From contig DAOTXN010000109.1 in NCBI GenBank assembly GCA_034435435.1, positions 1 through 64,000 on the forward strand: a stretch of DNA of 64,000 bases. Reading direction: 5' to 3'. The notes under the pieces were generated by a model. It did no database searches, was not told the DNA's origin, and saw only the letters and a list, made by a program, of their open reading frames with translations. The first letter of the stretch is position 1; every line of letters starts with the position of its first letter. The position numbers and the translations under genes are program-made. The DNA comes from DAOTXN01 sp034435435 (GTDB lineage Bacteria; Chloroflexota; Anaerolineae; S140-20). Shown here in pieces: positions 7,711 through 16,753 of this stretch.

Positions 7711-8976
7711 ATGACCCGCTATCAACGTCCCACCGGCACGCACGACATCCTGCCTCAACACCAGCCCTACTGGGAACACGTCAAGCACACCGCCCGCACG
7801 TTGCTCGCGCGCATGGGGTTCGAGCGCCTCGACCTACCCACTTTTGAATACACCCCCGTCTTTGCCAAGACTGCCGCCGGCGAGGGCACCGACCTGCGCA
7901 AAGAGATGTATTCCTTTACCGACCAGGACGGTCAGGACATCACCTTTCGCGCCGAATTCACCGCCAGCGTGGTGCGCGCCTTTCTCGAAAACGGGATGCA
8001 CGTCTTGCCCTTGCCGGTCAAGCTGTATTCCTTTGGCTCGGTGTTCCGTCACGAAAAGCCTCAAAAGGGGCGCTATCGTGAGCACCACCAGCTCAACGTC
8101 GAAATCATCGGCGCCCAAGACCCGCTGGCCGACCTGGAAGTGATGCTGCTGGCCGAGAACCTGTACGCCGAGCTGGGCTTTACCGGCCTCAGTTTCCAGA
8201 TCAACAGCACCGGTTGTCCGGCCTGTAAACCGGTGTACGTCGAAAAGCTGGTCAGCTATCTTCAGGCTCGTTACGACCGGCTGGCCCAGATCGACCGCGA
8301 GCGCCTGGCCCACAACCCGCTGCGCGTGCTCGACTCGAAAGAAGCGGGGATGGACGCGCTATTGGCCGACGCCCCGCACATCGCCAATCACCTGTGCGCC
8401 GAGTGCCGCGACCACTTTGCCGAGCTGCGGGCCCACCTGGACCGCATGGGCAAGCTCCACACGATCAACTTTCGGCTGGTGCGCGGGCTGGACTATTACA
8501 CCAAAACGGTATTCGAGGTGTGGGCGCAGGGCATCGGCGCGCAGAGCGCCGTGTGCGGCGGCGGGCGCTACGACGGCCTGGCCGAGATGATGGGCGGCCC
8601 GCCCACGCCCGGCGTCGGCTTTGGCAGCGGGCTAGAGCGCATCGTGATGACCATGCAGGTGCAGGGCATCCAGCCGCCGCCGCTGCCGCGCCCGCCGGTG
8701 TTCGTGGCGGCGCTGGGGGTCGAGGCCCGTCCGGTCGCCATTGATTTGAGCTTTGCCCTGCGCCAGGCAGGGGTAGGGACATGGATGGCTTTTGAGCAGC
8801 GCGGCCTCAAGTCGCAACTGCGCGAGGCCAACAAGCGCGAGGCCCGTTTTGCCGTCATCCTGGGCCAGGAGGAAGTGCAATCTGGACAGGCCGCCGTGCG
8901 TGACATGCGCCAGGGCGAACAGCAAGCGGTGCCGTTGGGGGAGTTGGTGAATTGGATCAAAGCCCGCCTGCCGTGA
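7711..8976 (+). CDS. hisS: Histidyl-tRNA synthetase
   Basis: A 421-aa class II aminoacyl-tRNA synthetase that charges tRNA-His. Motif 1 region (GTHDILP near residue 8), motif 2 (FRHEKPQKGRYREHHQLNVEIIG, about 110-132), the histidine-specific RGLDYYTKTVFEV (about 260-272) and motif 3 (GVGFGSGLERI near 310) are all visible, followed by an HGTP-type anticodon-binding domain. I chose ATG 7711 because it follows GGAAGGAG at ideal spacing; an upstream in-frame start at 7693 would add six residues. It overlaps nadK by 25 bp. Confidence 0.97.
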   Translation: MTRYQRPTGTHDILPQHQPYWEHVKHTARTLLARMGFERLDLPTFEYTPVFAKTAAGEGTDLRKEMYSFTDQDGQDITFRAEFTASVVRAFLENGMHVLPLPVKLYSFGSVFRHEKPQKGRYREHHQLNVEIIGAQDPLADLEVMLLAENLYAELGFTGLSFQINSTGCPACKPVYVEKLVSYLQARYDRLAQIDRERLAHNPLRVLDSKEAGMDALLADAPHIANHLCAECRDHFAELRAHLDRMGKLHTINFRLVRGLDYYTKTVFEVWAQGIGAQSAVCGGGRYDGLAEMMGGPPTPGVGFGSGLERIVMTMQVQGIQPPPLPRPPVFVAALGVEARPVAIDLSFALRQAGVGTWMAFEQRGLKSQLREANKREARFAVILGQEEVQSGQAAVRDMRQGEQQAVPLGELVNWIKARLP

Positions 8977-9839
8977 CCATCGAGCGCATTGGGATTCTGT
9001 ATCATCCCAAAATCCCCCTCACGCAGCGCGTGGCCCACGAGATCGCCGAATTTGTGGGGCAGCGGGGCGTCACGGCCTGGCTGGCCTCTACCTGGGACGA
9101 GCCGCGCGTGCGCGACCAGGTCGAAGCGCTGGACTTGGCGCTGGTGTTGGGCGGCGACGGCTCGACCCTGCGCGCCGCCCGCATGACTGCGCCCCACGGC
9201 GCGCCCATCGTTGGACTGAACATGGGGCGGCTGGGCTTTCTCTCCGAGCTGACGCCCGCCGACTGGCGCGACAAATTGCCGCGCATCCTGGCCGGAGACT
9301 TTTGGATCGAAGAGCGCCTGATGCTGCGCGCCCAGGCGCAACGCAGCGCGGCTACCTTTGGCGAGTACGCGGCGCTCAACGACGTGGTCGTCAGCCGCGG
9401 CTCGCTGGCCCGTATGATTCGCGTCCACACCCACATTGACGGCGGTCATTTGGCGACCTACGCCGCCGATGGGCTTATCGTCGCCACGCCCACCGGCAGC
9501 ACGGCCTACGCGCTGGCCGTCGGCGGGCCGATTTTGCCGCCAGAGCTGCACAACATCCTGGTCATTCCCATCGCCCCCCACTTGAGCCTGGAGCGGGCTA
9601 TCGTGCTCTCTGAAGGCGCGGTCGTGGACCTGCGCATCAGCACTGACCACGAAGCGATCCTCACCGCAGACGGCCAGTTCGCGTTTGCCCTGTCGGACGG
9701 CGATCGGGTCATCGTGCGGGCCAGTCCCCACTATGCCCGCTTTGCCCGCGTGCAGGAGCGCACCTACTTTTACAAGACGCTGATGGCCCGGTTGAGGCCG
9801 GGTTTGGAGGAGCTAGAAGCCTGTCGGAGAACCCTGTAA
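8952..9839 (+). CDS. nadK: NAD kinase
   Basis: A 295-aa ATP-NAD kinase producing NADP. The family motifs GGDGSTLRAAR (near residue 70), NMGRLGFLSE (near 95), and the NDVVVSRG and TPTGSTAYALAVGGPI segments are intact. The TTG start at 8952 is preceded by GGGGGAG at 9-nt spacing; a GTG at 8973 overlapping the hisS stop (GTGA) is the alternative. The last seven residues (EACRRTL) and the stop codon TAA are encoded by the first unit of the palindromic repeat array, so the native C terminus was replaced or extended by the insertion. Confidence 0.95.
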   Translation: MDQSPPAVTIERIGILYHPKIPLTQRVAHEIAEFVGQRGVTAWLASTWDEPRVRDQVEALDLALVLGGDGSTLRAARMTAPHGAPIVGLNMGRLGFLSELTPADWRDKLPRILAGDFWIEERLMLRAQAQRSAATFGEYAALNDVVVSRGSLARMIRVHTHIDGGHLATYAADGLIVATPTGSTAYALAVGGPILPPELHNILVIPIAPHLSLERAIVLSEGAVVDLRISTDHEAILTADGQFAFALSDGDRVIVRASPHYARFARVQERTYFYKTLMARLRPGLEELEACRRTL

Positions 9840-10224
9840 TATCGGGCCTTGCGCCCGTTTTACGCCCATGTTGGACGCCCACAAGGGGCTAAATTACGTC
9901 TCCCCGACGGACCGCTAGCAGCCTGTCGGAGAACCCTGTAATATCGGGCCTTGCGCCCGTTTTACGCCCATGTTGGACGCCCACGAGAGGCTACATTACG
10001 TCTCCCCGACGGACCGCTAGCAGCCTGTCGGAGAACCCTGTAATATAGGGCCTTGCGCCCGTTTTACGCCTATGTTGGACGCCCACGAGGGGCTACATTA
10101 CGTCTCCCCGACGGACCGCTAGCAGCCTGTCGGAGAACCCTGTAATATAGGGCCTTGCGCCCGTTTTACGCCTATTTTGGACGCCCACAAGGGGCTACAT
10201 TACGTCTCTCCGACAGGCTGCTAG
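9813..10224. repeat. four tandem 102-bp units of a CTAG-flanked palindromic (MITE-like) element
   Basis: CTAG occurs at 9813, 9915, 10017, 10119 and 10221, exactly every 102 bp, with near-identical units between. Each unit starts with AGCCTGTCGGAGAACCC and carries the internal words GGGCCTTGCGCCCG and GGACGCCCAC. The outer ends form a terminal inverted repeat (CAGCCTGTCGGAGA versus TCTCCGACAGGCTG), but only the last unit has the intact right end; the three internal right ends read GACGGACCG. No coding capacity. Single copies of the same element occur at 49225-49340 and 61552-61646. Confidence 0.9.
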
Positions 10225-10246
10225 AGATGGGGGATAGAGAAAAGTG

Positions 10247-10768
10247 ATGAGTGAAGAAAAAAGTCCCGAGTTGTCGTTTTGTGTGAATCATCCCTCTGTG
10301 GAGACCGGGTTACATTGTAACAAGTGCGGCAACCCGATCTGCGCCCGTTGCGCTGTGCGCACGCCGGTGGGTTATCGCTGCAAGACCTGCATCCGCCAGC
10401 AGCAAGCGGTCTTTTATACCGGCCTGCCGGTGGATTATATTATCGCGGCCGTGGTCAGCCTACCTCTGGCAGTCGTGGGGGCCTATATCGCCTCGTTGCT
10501 GGGCTTTTTCCTGGCCTTTTTTATCAGTCCGGCCGCCGGCGCATTGACCGCCGACCTGGCCTGGCGAGCCGTGGGGCGGCGGCGCAGCCGCTATCTGTGG
10601 CTGGTCGTCAGCGCGGCCATCGTCGTCGCCACCTTCGGTATGGCGTTATACCGGGCCGGGGCGTTTGCCGGATACACGGTCACGAGCGCCGAGTTGTTCA
10701 GAATTGACCTGGGCCTGTACGTCGCCCTGGCCGTCAGCGCGGCTTATAGCCGGCTGAGATTGGGTTAG
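10247..10768 (+). CDS. B-box-type zinc-finger membrane protein
   Basis: A 173-aa protein (start ATG 10247; GTG 10244 is also in frame). Residues about 10-50 form a B-box-like zinc finger with C/H spacing CVNHPSVETGLHCNKCGNPIC and two further CxxC pairs (CARC, CKTC). Four hydrophobic segments follow. This architecture is common in Chloroflexota, sometimes fused to rhomboid proteases, but no rhomboid catalytic residues are visible here. The role is unknown; membrane anchoring of a protein-interaction finger is an inference. It begins just after the repeat array, and its stop is one base before the C45 peptidase start, so the two are coupled. Confidence 0.75.
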   Translation: MSEEKSPELSFCVNHPSVETGLHCNKCGNPICARCAVRTPVGYRCKTCIRQQQAVFYTGLPVDYIIAAVVSLPLAVVGAYIASLLGFFLAFFISPAAGALTADLAWRAVGRRRSRYLWLVVSAAIVVATFGMALYRAGAFAGYTVTSAELFRIDLGLYVALAVSAAYSRLRLG

Positions 10769-10769
10769 C

Positions 10770-11810
10770 ATGATCGAACAACTAGAAGTGAGCGGCAGCC
10801 ACTACGAGGTCGGGCATGCCATTGGGCGGCGCTTTGGCCCACACATTCACGCCCTGTTCGACCATTACGGCTTTTTGCAAGAGCGCCTGCTCCCGTTCCA
10901 CCGCAGTCCAGCGGGACAGGAGCTTTTTCGCGCTTTTCTCCAACTCCATCGCGCTCATTTTGGCGGCTACGTGGCCGAGCTAGAGGGCCTGGCTGCCGGC
11001 GCCGAGCGACCCTTTGAAGAGTTTTTTCTGGTCAACCTGCGGGGCGAATATCGCGGCCTGCTGGCGTTGCAGGGCCAGGCCGACAGTTGCACCGATTGTC
11101 TGGCGCTCACGCCCGACGTCGCCCTCATCGGCCACAATGAAGACGGCGCCCCCGCCGCGCTTGGGCGTATGGTCGTGGTGCATGTCCAGACGGAGGACAG
11201 CCCTGGCTTTACCGCGCTGTGCTATCCCGGCTTTCTTCCTGGAAATGCCTGTGGCTATAACCGGGCGGGGGTGATGCACACCGTAGACGCCGTCAGCCCG
11301 CGCGCGGTACGGGTGGGCCTGGGGCGACACTTTATCGCCCGCTCGCTGCTCGACGCCGTTTCGCTGGACGACGCCATTCGTCGAGCCACACTGCCCGGAC
11401 GCGGGGCCGGGTTCACCTACAACGTCGGCTCGCTGACCGAGCGCCGCATCGTCAGCGTCGAGATGGCCCCCGAGCGCCATCACGTACACGAGGTGCGCGG
11501 GTGCTATGTGCACACCAATCACTACCTGCGCCTGGCCGAGATAGACCAGAGCATCGGGGCCTCCAGCCAGGCGCGGCTGGCCCGCGCCCAAACATTGTGC
11601 GACGCGACGCCGGTGTGGGACGCCCCCCACGTCCTGAGCGTTTTGGGCGACGAGGCCGACCCCCACTATCCTATCTTTCGCCGCGCCATTCCCCCCGACG
11701 ACAGCGCCACGCTCGGTTCGGCGCTCTACGACCTGGACGCCCGCGAACTGCGGTTGTATGCAGCGCATCCTGTGCGCGAGCCGGAGCGCGGCGTCGTCCT
11801 GGCGCTGTAG
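10770..11810 (+). CDS. C45-family (acyl-CoA:6-APA acyltransferase-like) hydrolase
   Basis: A 346-aa Ntn-hydrolase-like protein. The segment ADSCTDCLAL...ALIGHNEDG (about 103-128) resembles the autoprocessing site and the HNED motif of acyl-coenzyme A:6-aminopenicillanate acyltransferase and related choloylglycine-type hydrolases. The N-terminal GSHYEVGHAIGRRFG is also characteristic. These enzymes cleave or transfer amide-linked acyl groups after self-cleavage before a nucleophilic cysteine. Substrate is unknown. No signal peptide is evident. It sits in a tight plus-strand run with the zinc-finger protein upstream and GNAT and FemX-like genes downstream. Confidence 0.8.
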   Translation: MIEQLEVSGSHYEVGHAIGRRFGPHIHALFDHYGFLQERLLPFHRSPAGQELFRAFLQLHRAHFGGYVAELEGLAAGAERPFEEFFLVNLRGEYRGLLALQGQADSCTDCLALTPDVALIGHNEDGAPAALGRMVVVHVQTEDSPGFTALCYPGFLPGNACGYNRAGVMHTVDAVSPRAVRVGLGRHFIARSLLDAVSLDDAIRRATLPGRGAGFTYNVGSLTERRIVSVEMAPERHHVHEVRGCYVHTNHYLRLAEIDQSIGASSQARLARAQTLCDATPVWDAPHVLSVLGDEADPHYPIFRRAIPPDDSATLGSALYDLDARELRLYAAHPVREPERGVVLAL

Positions 11811-11817
11811 GTCGCAA

Positions 11818-12306
11818 ATGTCCACTGGCGTCGAGATTCGCCCACTGTCCGCTCAAGACCGTCCCTGGGTGGCCCGTCTCATGGCCGAACACTGGGGAGC
11901 CGAGACCGTCGTCGTGCACGGCGCGCTTTATCGCCCCGCCGACTTGCCGGGCTGGGTGGCCTGGTGGGGGGATGAGCGCATCGGTCTGCTGACCTATCAG
12001 TTCCACGCCGGCGACTGCGAAATTGTGACGCTGGACAGCCTGCTTCCGGGCATAGGCGTGGGCGCGGCGCTGGTCGAGGCGGCGCGACAGGCTGCCCAAG
12101 CTGCCGGCTGCCGGCGCTTGTGGCTGGTGACAACCAACGACAATCTGAACGCGCTGCGTTTTTATCAAAAGCGCGGCCTGCGGCTGGTGGCCGTGTATCC
12201 CGGCGCTGTGGAGCGGGCGCGCCGGCTCAAGCCGGAAATCCCGTTGGTCGGGGCGAATGGCATCCCGCTGCGCGACGAAATCGAGCTAGAAATCACATTG
12301 GAGTAG
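11818..12306 (+). CDS. GNAT-family N-acetyltransferase
   Basis: A 162-aa GNAT protein starting at ATG 11818. The acetyl-CoA-binding motif A is represented by LLPGIGVGAALVEAARQAAQAAGC (about 77-101), followed by the beta-5 strand LWLVTTNDNLNALRFYQKRGL, which is typical of small-molecule or peptide acetyltransferases. Upstream start codons in frame lie inside the C45 gene and are unlikely. Substrate unknown. It is only 7 bp after the C45 gene and 3 bp before the FemX-like gene, so an operon is likely. Confidence 0.88.
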   Translation: MSTGVEIRPLSAQDRPWVARLMAEHWGAETVVVHGALYRPADLPGWVAWWGDERIGLLTYQFHAGDCEIVTLDSLLPGIGVGAALVEAARQAAQAAGCRRLWLVTTNDNLNALRFYQKRGLRLVAVYPGAVERARRLKPEIPLVGANGIPLRDEIELEITLE

Positions 12307-12309
12307 AGT

Positions 12310-13359
12310 ATGCGCCCGGCGCAGGTGGACGACCGCGAGCTGTGGAACCAGACTCTCTTGCGCCTGCCCCAGCCCCACGTTTTGCAAAGCTGGGAGTGGG
12401 GCGCTTTCAAAGCCCGCCACGGCTGGTCGGCCGAGCATTGGTTGTGGCAGGCGGCCGATGGCTCGCCGCGCGCCGCCGCCCTCGTTTTGCGCAGGCGCCT
12501 GTCGCGCCTGCCGTGGAGCATCCTGTACCTGCCCAAAGGCCCCATTTTGGACCATACTGACACCCCGGCGTGGGAGGCCGTGCTGGCGCACTTGGAACAG
12601 ACGGCGCGCCAGCAACGGGCTATCCAGGTCAAAATCGACCCCGACGTTCCTGCCGACGATGTGGCGGTCATCCAGCAGCTACTGAAACGCGGCTGGCGAC
12701 CGTCGGCCGAGCAAATCCAATTTCGCAACACGCTGACGCTGGATCTGACGCGCAGCGAGGGCGAGCTGCTGGGAGCGATGAAGAGCAAGTGGCGCTATAA
12801 TATCCGCCTGGCCGGGCGCAAGGGGGTGGCGGTGCGTCCAGGCGCGCTCGCCGACCTGCCGCTGTTGTACGAGATGTACCGCGAGACGGCCCTGCGCGAT
12901 GCTTTTGTCATCCGTCCACAGGCATATTATCAAGACGCTTGGGGCAGTTTCATCCAGGCCGGGCTGGCCCAACCCTTTATCGCCGAGGTGGAGGGCCAAG
13001 CGGCGGCCATGCTGATTTTATTTCGCTTTGGCGACCGGGCTTGGTATATGTATGGCGCGTCGCGCGACCAGCACCGCGACAAAATGCCCAATCACCTGTT
13101 GCAGTGGGAAGCCCTGCGTTGGGCCAGGGCGCAGGGGTGCGCCGTATACGACTTGTGGGGCGCGCCCACCGAATTGGACGAAAGCGACCCGCTGTGGGGC
13201 GTGTATCGCTTCAAACAAGGGTTTGGCGCAAGCCTGGCGCAGCACATCGGCGCTTACGATTATACAGCCTCGCGGTTGGGATATTGGCTGTACGCTACGG
13301 CAATGCCGCGCCTGCTGGCGCTGATGCGCCGACGTTATTGGCGGCGTGCGGATAGGTAA
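12310..13359 (+). CDS. FemX/FmhB-like peptidyltransferase
   Basis: A 349-aa protein of the FemABX family, which uses aminoacyl-tRNA to add amino acids to the lipid II stem peptide or related acceptors. It contains two GNAT-like halves: the N-terminal HVLQSWEWGAFKARHGW motif (near 18-35) and the C-terminal YMYGASRDQHRDKMPNHLLQWEALRWA (near 245-270), plus GVYRFKQGFG near the end; all are signatures of the family. In Chloroflexota the acceptor has not been assigned here. ATG 12310 directly follows the GNAT stop. Confidence 0.88.
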   Translation: MRPAQVDDRELWNQTLLRLPQPHVLQSWEWGAFKARHGWSAEHWLWQAADGSPRAAALVLRRRLSRLPWSILYLPKGPILDHTDTPAWEAVLAHLEQTARQQRAIQVKIDPDVPADDVAVIQQLLKRGWRPSAEQIQFRNTLTLDLTRSEGELLGAMKSKWRYNIRLAGRKGVAVRPGALADLPLLYEMYRETALRDAFVIRPQAYYQDAWGSFIQAGLAQPFIAEVEGQAAAMLILFRFGDRAWYMYGASRDQHRDKMPNHLLQWEALRWARAQGCAVYDLWGAPTELDESDPLWGVYRFKQGFGASLAQHIGAYDYTASRLGYWLYATAMPRLLALMRRRYWRRADR

Positions 13360-13366
13360 TCAGTTT

Positions 13367-13395
13367 TTGACAAAGCCACCCTTTCGGGGTATAGT
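13367..13395 (+). promoter_or_regulatory. promoter of the OmpR-type regulator gene
   Basis: TTGACA (13367-13372) and TATAGT (13390-13395) with a 17-bp spacer, immediately after the femX-like stop and about 45 nt before the regulator start. A near-consensus sigma-70-type promoter. Confidence 0.75.
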
Positions 13396-13439
13396 ATTTG
13401 CGGGGAGGGACGAACCGATTTTTTATTCGGGAGCGCCGC

Positions 13440-14135
13440 ATGACCGCCAAAATTCTGGTTGTCGAAGATGATAGCGCCATTGCCTCGCTGATGCGCATGC
13501 AATTGGAAAATCGCGAATATCAAGTCCAGGTCGCCAAGAACGGCGCCGAGGGATTGCGCCAGGCCTACGCCTGGCAGCCCGACCTGGTGGTGCTGGACAT
13601 CATGATGCCCGACATGGACGGCTGGACCGTTTGCGAGCGCCTGCGCGAGTTGTCGAACGTGCCCATCGTTTTCGTCACCGCCATCGGCAAAGAGACCGAC
13701 ATTGTGCGCGGCCTGGAGATGGGCGCCGATGACTATCTGGTGAAACCCTTTAGCCCGCGCGAGCTGTTGGCCCGCATCGAAGCCGTGCTCCGCCGTGGTG
13801 TGCGCGGCGGCGCATCCATTGATTCACGCACCTACGAAAACGGCCCCTTGACGGTCAATCTGGAAACCCGCGAGGTCAAGCTGAACGGCCAGCTCGTGGA
13901 CCTCACCCCCATCGAATTCAAGCTGCTCTCTACCCTCATCCGCAACGAGGACAAAGTGCTCACCCATCGCTTCTTGCTGTCGCAGGTGTGGGGTCCGGCC
14001 TACGAAGAAGAGCGGCAATACCTCAAGCTCTATGTGTGGTACCTGCGCCAAAAGGTCGAAGTAGACCCCGCCAACCCGCAGCTCGTCCTCACCGAGCGGG
14101 GCGTGGGCTACCGCTTGGTGCGCAGCTCCCCCTAG
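13440..14135 (+). CDS. OmpR/PhoB-family response regulator
   Basis: A 231-aa regulator starting at ATG 13440 (GGGAG upstream). The receiver domain occupies 1-118 (LVVEDDSAI, phospho-acceptor D in LVVLDIMMPDMDG, VTAIGKE, LVKPFSPREL). A C-terminal winged-helix domain follows (about 130-228: LTPIEFKLLSTLIRNEDKVLTHRFLLSQVWG, LKLYVWYLRQKVE, LTERGVGYRL). It is expressed from its own promoter and no cognate kinase is adjacent, making it an orphan in this window. Confidence 0.93.
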   Translation: MTAKILVVEDDSAIASLMRMQLENREYQVQVAKNGAEGLRQAYAWQPDLVVLDIMMPDMDGWTVCERLRELSNVPIVFVTAIGKETDIVRGLEMGADDYLVKPFSPRELLARIEAVLRRGVRGGASIDSRTYENGPLTVNLETREVKLNGQLVDLTPIEFKLLSTLIRNEDKVLTHRFLLSQVWGPAYEEERQYLKLYVWYLRQKVEVDPANPQLVLTERGVGYRLVRSSP

Positions 14136-14149
14136 ACGATTTTGGCCCC

Positions 14150-16357
14150 ATGGAACGTCAGCGTTTAGAAGGTGTAGTCGAGCGGCTCACCTTTGTGGGC
14201 GACGACGGCTATACCGTGCTACGCCTCAAAGCCAAAGGGTATCTGGATTTGGTGACAGTGGTCGGGCATCTGCCCGACGTCAGCCCTGGCGAGAGCTTGC
14301 GCCTGGAAGGGCTTTGGACGCACCACGACCGTTTCGGCCGCCAGTTCAAGGCCGAACTGTGCGAGCAGGTGTTGCCCGCCACGGTCGAGGGCATCAAGCG
14401 CTACCTCGGCTCCGGGTTGATCAAGGGCGTCGGCCCGGTGACGGCCGAGCGCATCGTCAAACGCTTTGGGCTGGACACACTGCGCGTCCTGGATGAAACC
14501 CCGGAGCGCCTGCGCGAGGCGCTGGGCGTGGGTCGCAAACGGGCCGCCCTCATCGCCCACGCCTGGGAGGAGCAAAAGGCCATCAAAGCGGTCATGCTCT
14601 TTCTGCAATCTCACAGCGTGACCACCAACCTGGCGGTGAAAATCTACAAAACCTACGGCGACGAATCGCTCAACGTGGTGCAGAGCGACCCCTATCGGCT
14701 GGCGGACGACATCTGGGGCGTGGGCTTCAAGACCGCCGACAAGCTGGCCCGCGACCTGGGCTTGCCTCCCGATGCGCCCAGCCGCGTGCAGGCCGGCGTG
14801 GCCTATACTCTTAGCCAACTGGCCGATGAGGGCCACGTGTATGCGCCGCAAGATGATCTGGTGGCCGAGGCCAGCAAATTGCTGGAAGTCGGGCCGGAGC
14901 TGGTGGGGCAGGCCGTCGAGGCGTTGGACGCCGACGAGCGGGTCAAGCGGGAGACGCTGGTTTATCCCACGGCGGAAGAAGGAAAAAATGAGAGATTAGA
15001 GACCAGAGAGGAGCGGGCGGTTTATCTGACGCCGTTTTATTATGGAGAGGTGGGGGTCAGCAACCGTTTGCGGCGCATGGTAGAGACGGCGACCTCGCGG
15101 CTGCATCGCTTTCAGCAGGTGCAGGACTGGGGCGCTTTTTTGAATCAGCTGACGTGGACCGACAACATCCACCTGAGCGACCAGCAGCAGGCGGCGGTGC
15201 GCACGGCGCTGACCCACAAAGTGACGGTGCTGACCGGCGGGCCTGGCACAGGCAAAACCACGACCATGCGCACGGTCATCGCTGCGCTGGAGCGCATCGG
15301 GGGGCGCTACGCCCTGGCCGCGCCCACCGGCCGCGCCGCCAAGCGCCTCAGCGAGGCGACCGGCCGGCCGGCCAAAACGATTCACCGGCTGTTGGGTTAT
15401 AAACCGGCTCAGGGCTTTCAATTCAACGACGAGAACCCGCTGGCGGTGGACATGTTGGTGGTGGACGAAGCCAGTATGCTCGACCTGCTGCTGACCAACC
15501 ACCTGCTCAAGGCGATTGACCCGGCGGCTCACTTGTTGCTGGTGGGAGACGTGGACCAATTGCCCTCGGTCGGCGCGGGCGACGTGTTGCGCGACATCAT
15601 CGCGGCCGAGCGTGTGGCAGTGGTGCGCTTGGACACGATTTTTCGGCAGGCCGAGGGGAGTTACATCATTCACAACAGCCACCGCATCAACCGGGGCGAG
15701 TTTCCACTGGTCAATCAAGGCAACGACTTTTTTTTGTTCAAGCAAGACGAACCCGAACAGGCAGCGGCGCTGGTGGTGGACATTGTCAAAAACCGCATCC
15801 CGCACAAGTTTGGCCTGGACCCATTGAACGACGTGCAGGTATTGTGCCCCATGCACCGGGGAGCCGCGGGCGTGGCGAACCTGAATCGCCTGTTGCAGGA
15901 GGCGCTCAACCCGCCCGGACCGGACAAAACCGAGCGCCGCCTGGGAGGACAAATCTTGCGCGTGGGCGACAAGCTGATGCAGATTCGCAACAATTACGAC
16001 AAAGAGACCTTTAACGGCGACATCGGCCGGCTGGTGGGGATGGACCTGGAGAACCAAACCTTTACCGTAGAGATAGACGAGCGGCCCGTGCGCTACGATT
16101 GGACCGAGGCCGACGAGCTGGTACACGCCTACGCCGTCAGCGTGCACAAGGCCCAGGGCAGCGAGTTCCCGGCGGTTGTGTTGCCCATGCTGACCCAGCA
16201 CTATTTGATGCTACAGCGCAACCTGCTCTACACGGCAGTGTCGCGGGCTAAACGGCTGGTGGTGCTGGTGGGCCAGAAACGGGCCATCAGCATCGCGCTG
16301 CGCAACAACCGCGTGGCCGAGCGACACTCCGGGTTGAGCGTGCGGCTGGCGCGCTGA
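14150..16357 (+). CDS. recD2: RecD2-type ATP-dependent DNA helicase
   Basis: A 735-aa superfamily 1B 5'-3' helicase, beginning at ATG 14150, 14 bp after the regulator stop. The N-terminal OB-like region and tandem helix-hairpin-helix segments (GLIKGVGPVTAERIVKRFG, GVGFKTADKLARDLG) precede the motor. Walker A is GGPGTGKTTT near residue 363, motif II is DMLVVDEASM, motif III is GDVDQLPSVGAGDVL, and the C-terminal motifs AVSVHKAQGSEF and LLYTAVSRAK are intact. RecD2 proteins act in DNA repair without RecBC. Length and order are typical. Confidence 0.94.
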   Translation: MERQRLEGVVERLTFVGDDGYTVLRLKAKGYLDLVTVVGHLPDVSPGESLRLEGLWTHHDRFGRQFKAELCEQVLPATVEGIKRYLGSGLIKGVGPVTAERIVKRFGLDTLRVLDETPERLREALGVGRKRAALIAHAWEEQKAIKAVMLFLQSHSVTTNLAVKIYKTYGDESLNVVQSDPYRLADDIWGVGFKTADKLARDLGLPPDAPSRVQAGVAYTLSQLADEGHVYAPQDDLVAEASKLLEVGPELVGQAVEALDADERVKRETLVYPTAEEGKNERLETREERAVYLTPFYYGEVGVSNRLRRMVETATSRLHRFQQVQDWGAFLNQLTWTDNIHLSDQQQAAVRTALTHKVTVLTGGPGTGKTTTMRTVIAALERIGGRYALAAPTGRAAKRLSEATGRPAKTIHRLLGYKPAQGFQFNDENPLAVDMLVVDEASMLDLLLTNHLLKAIDPAAHLLLVGDVDQLPSVGAGDVLRDIIAAERVAVVRLDTIFRQAEGSYIIHNSHRINRGEFPLVNQGNDFFLFKQDEPEQAAALVVDIVKNRIPHKFGLDPLNDVQVLCPMHRGAAGVANLNRLLQEALNPPGPDKTERRLGGQILRVGDKLMQIRNNYDKETFNGDIGRLVGMDLENQTFTVEIDERPVRYDWTEADELVHAYAVSVHKAQGSEFPAVVLPMLTQHYLMLQRNLLYTAVSRAKRLVVLVGQKRAISIALRNNRVAERHSGLSVRLAR

Positions 16358-16753
16358 GGGCGACTATTTTCCCGCCGGTTTACGGTTTATCCTCGCCATC
16401 CATAACCCCAACAGTGACAACAGCGTGAAAACCTCCAACCCAATATCGTGCGTCCGCTCCAACCCTCTCTCGGTCAACGTGTCGCTGTTTGAGATGCAGG
16501 CAGTCCCGGTTTTGTTTGGATATGGCGTGCAATCGTCGAGCGAGTGGCCAGTGACGTGTTGCTAAAGTAGGAAATATTGGTAATTTCAGACCCACAATGG
16601 TATATTTCAACCGGAAAGCAAGAGGCCAGCACCCTCATGCGCGGTTGCTATTAAGATTCCCACCGGAGAGCGGTTCATCGAGCTGAATATACCTTTTCCT
16701 TTGTGCTGATCGCAGCCCGCTTTCGGCAGGTGGACGAGAGAGGGAGAGGGAAC
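16358..16753. other. intergenic region without a recognisable gene
   Basis: This 396-bp gap between recD2 and a secreted-protein gene has short open frames on both strands, none with recognisable motifs, good ribosome-binding sites or family similarity. It ends with a GGGAGAGGG purine stretch that serves as the binding site for the downstream gene. It could hold a decayed gene. Confidence 0.4.

Noticed and set aside
9813..10224. CRISPR-like array
   Set aside because: Units are directly contiguous 102-bp copies with no unique spacers, so it is a tandem palindromic element.
16380..16610. 76-aa minus-strand open frame after recD2
   Set aside because: No ribosome-binding site or family pattern could be seen; treated as non-coding.
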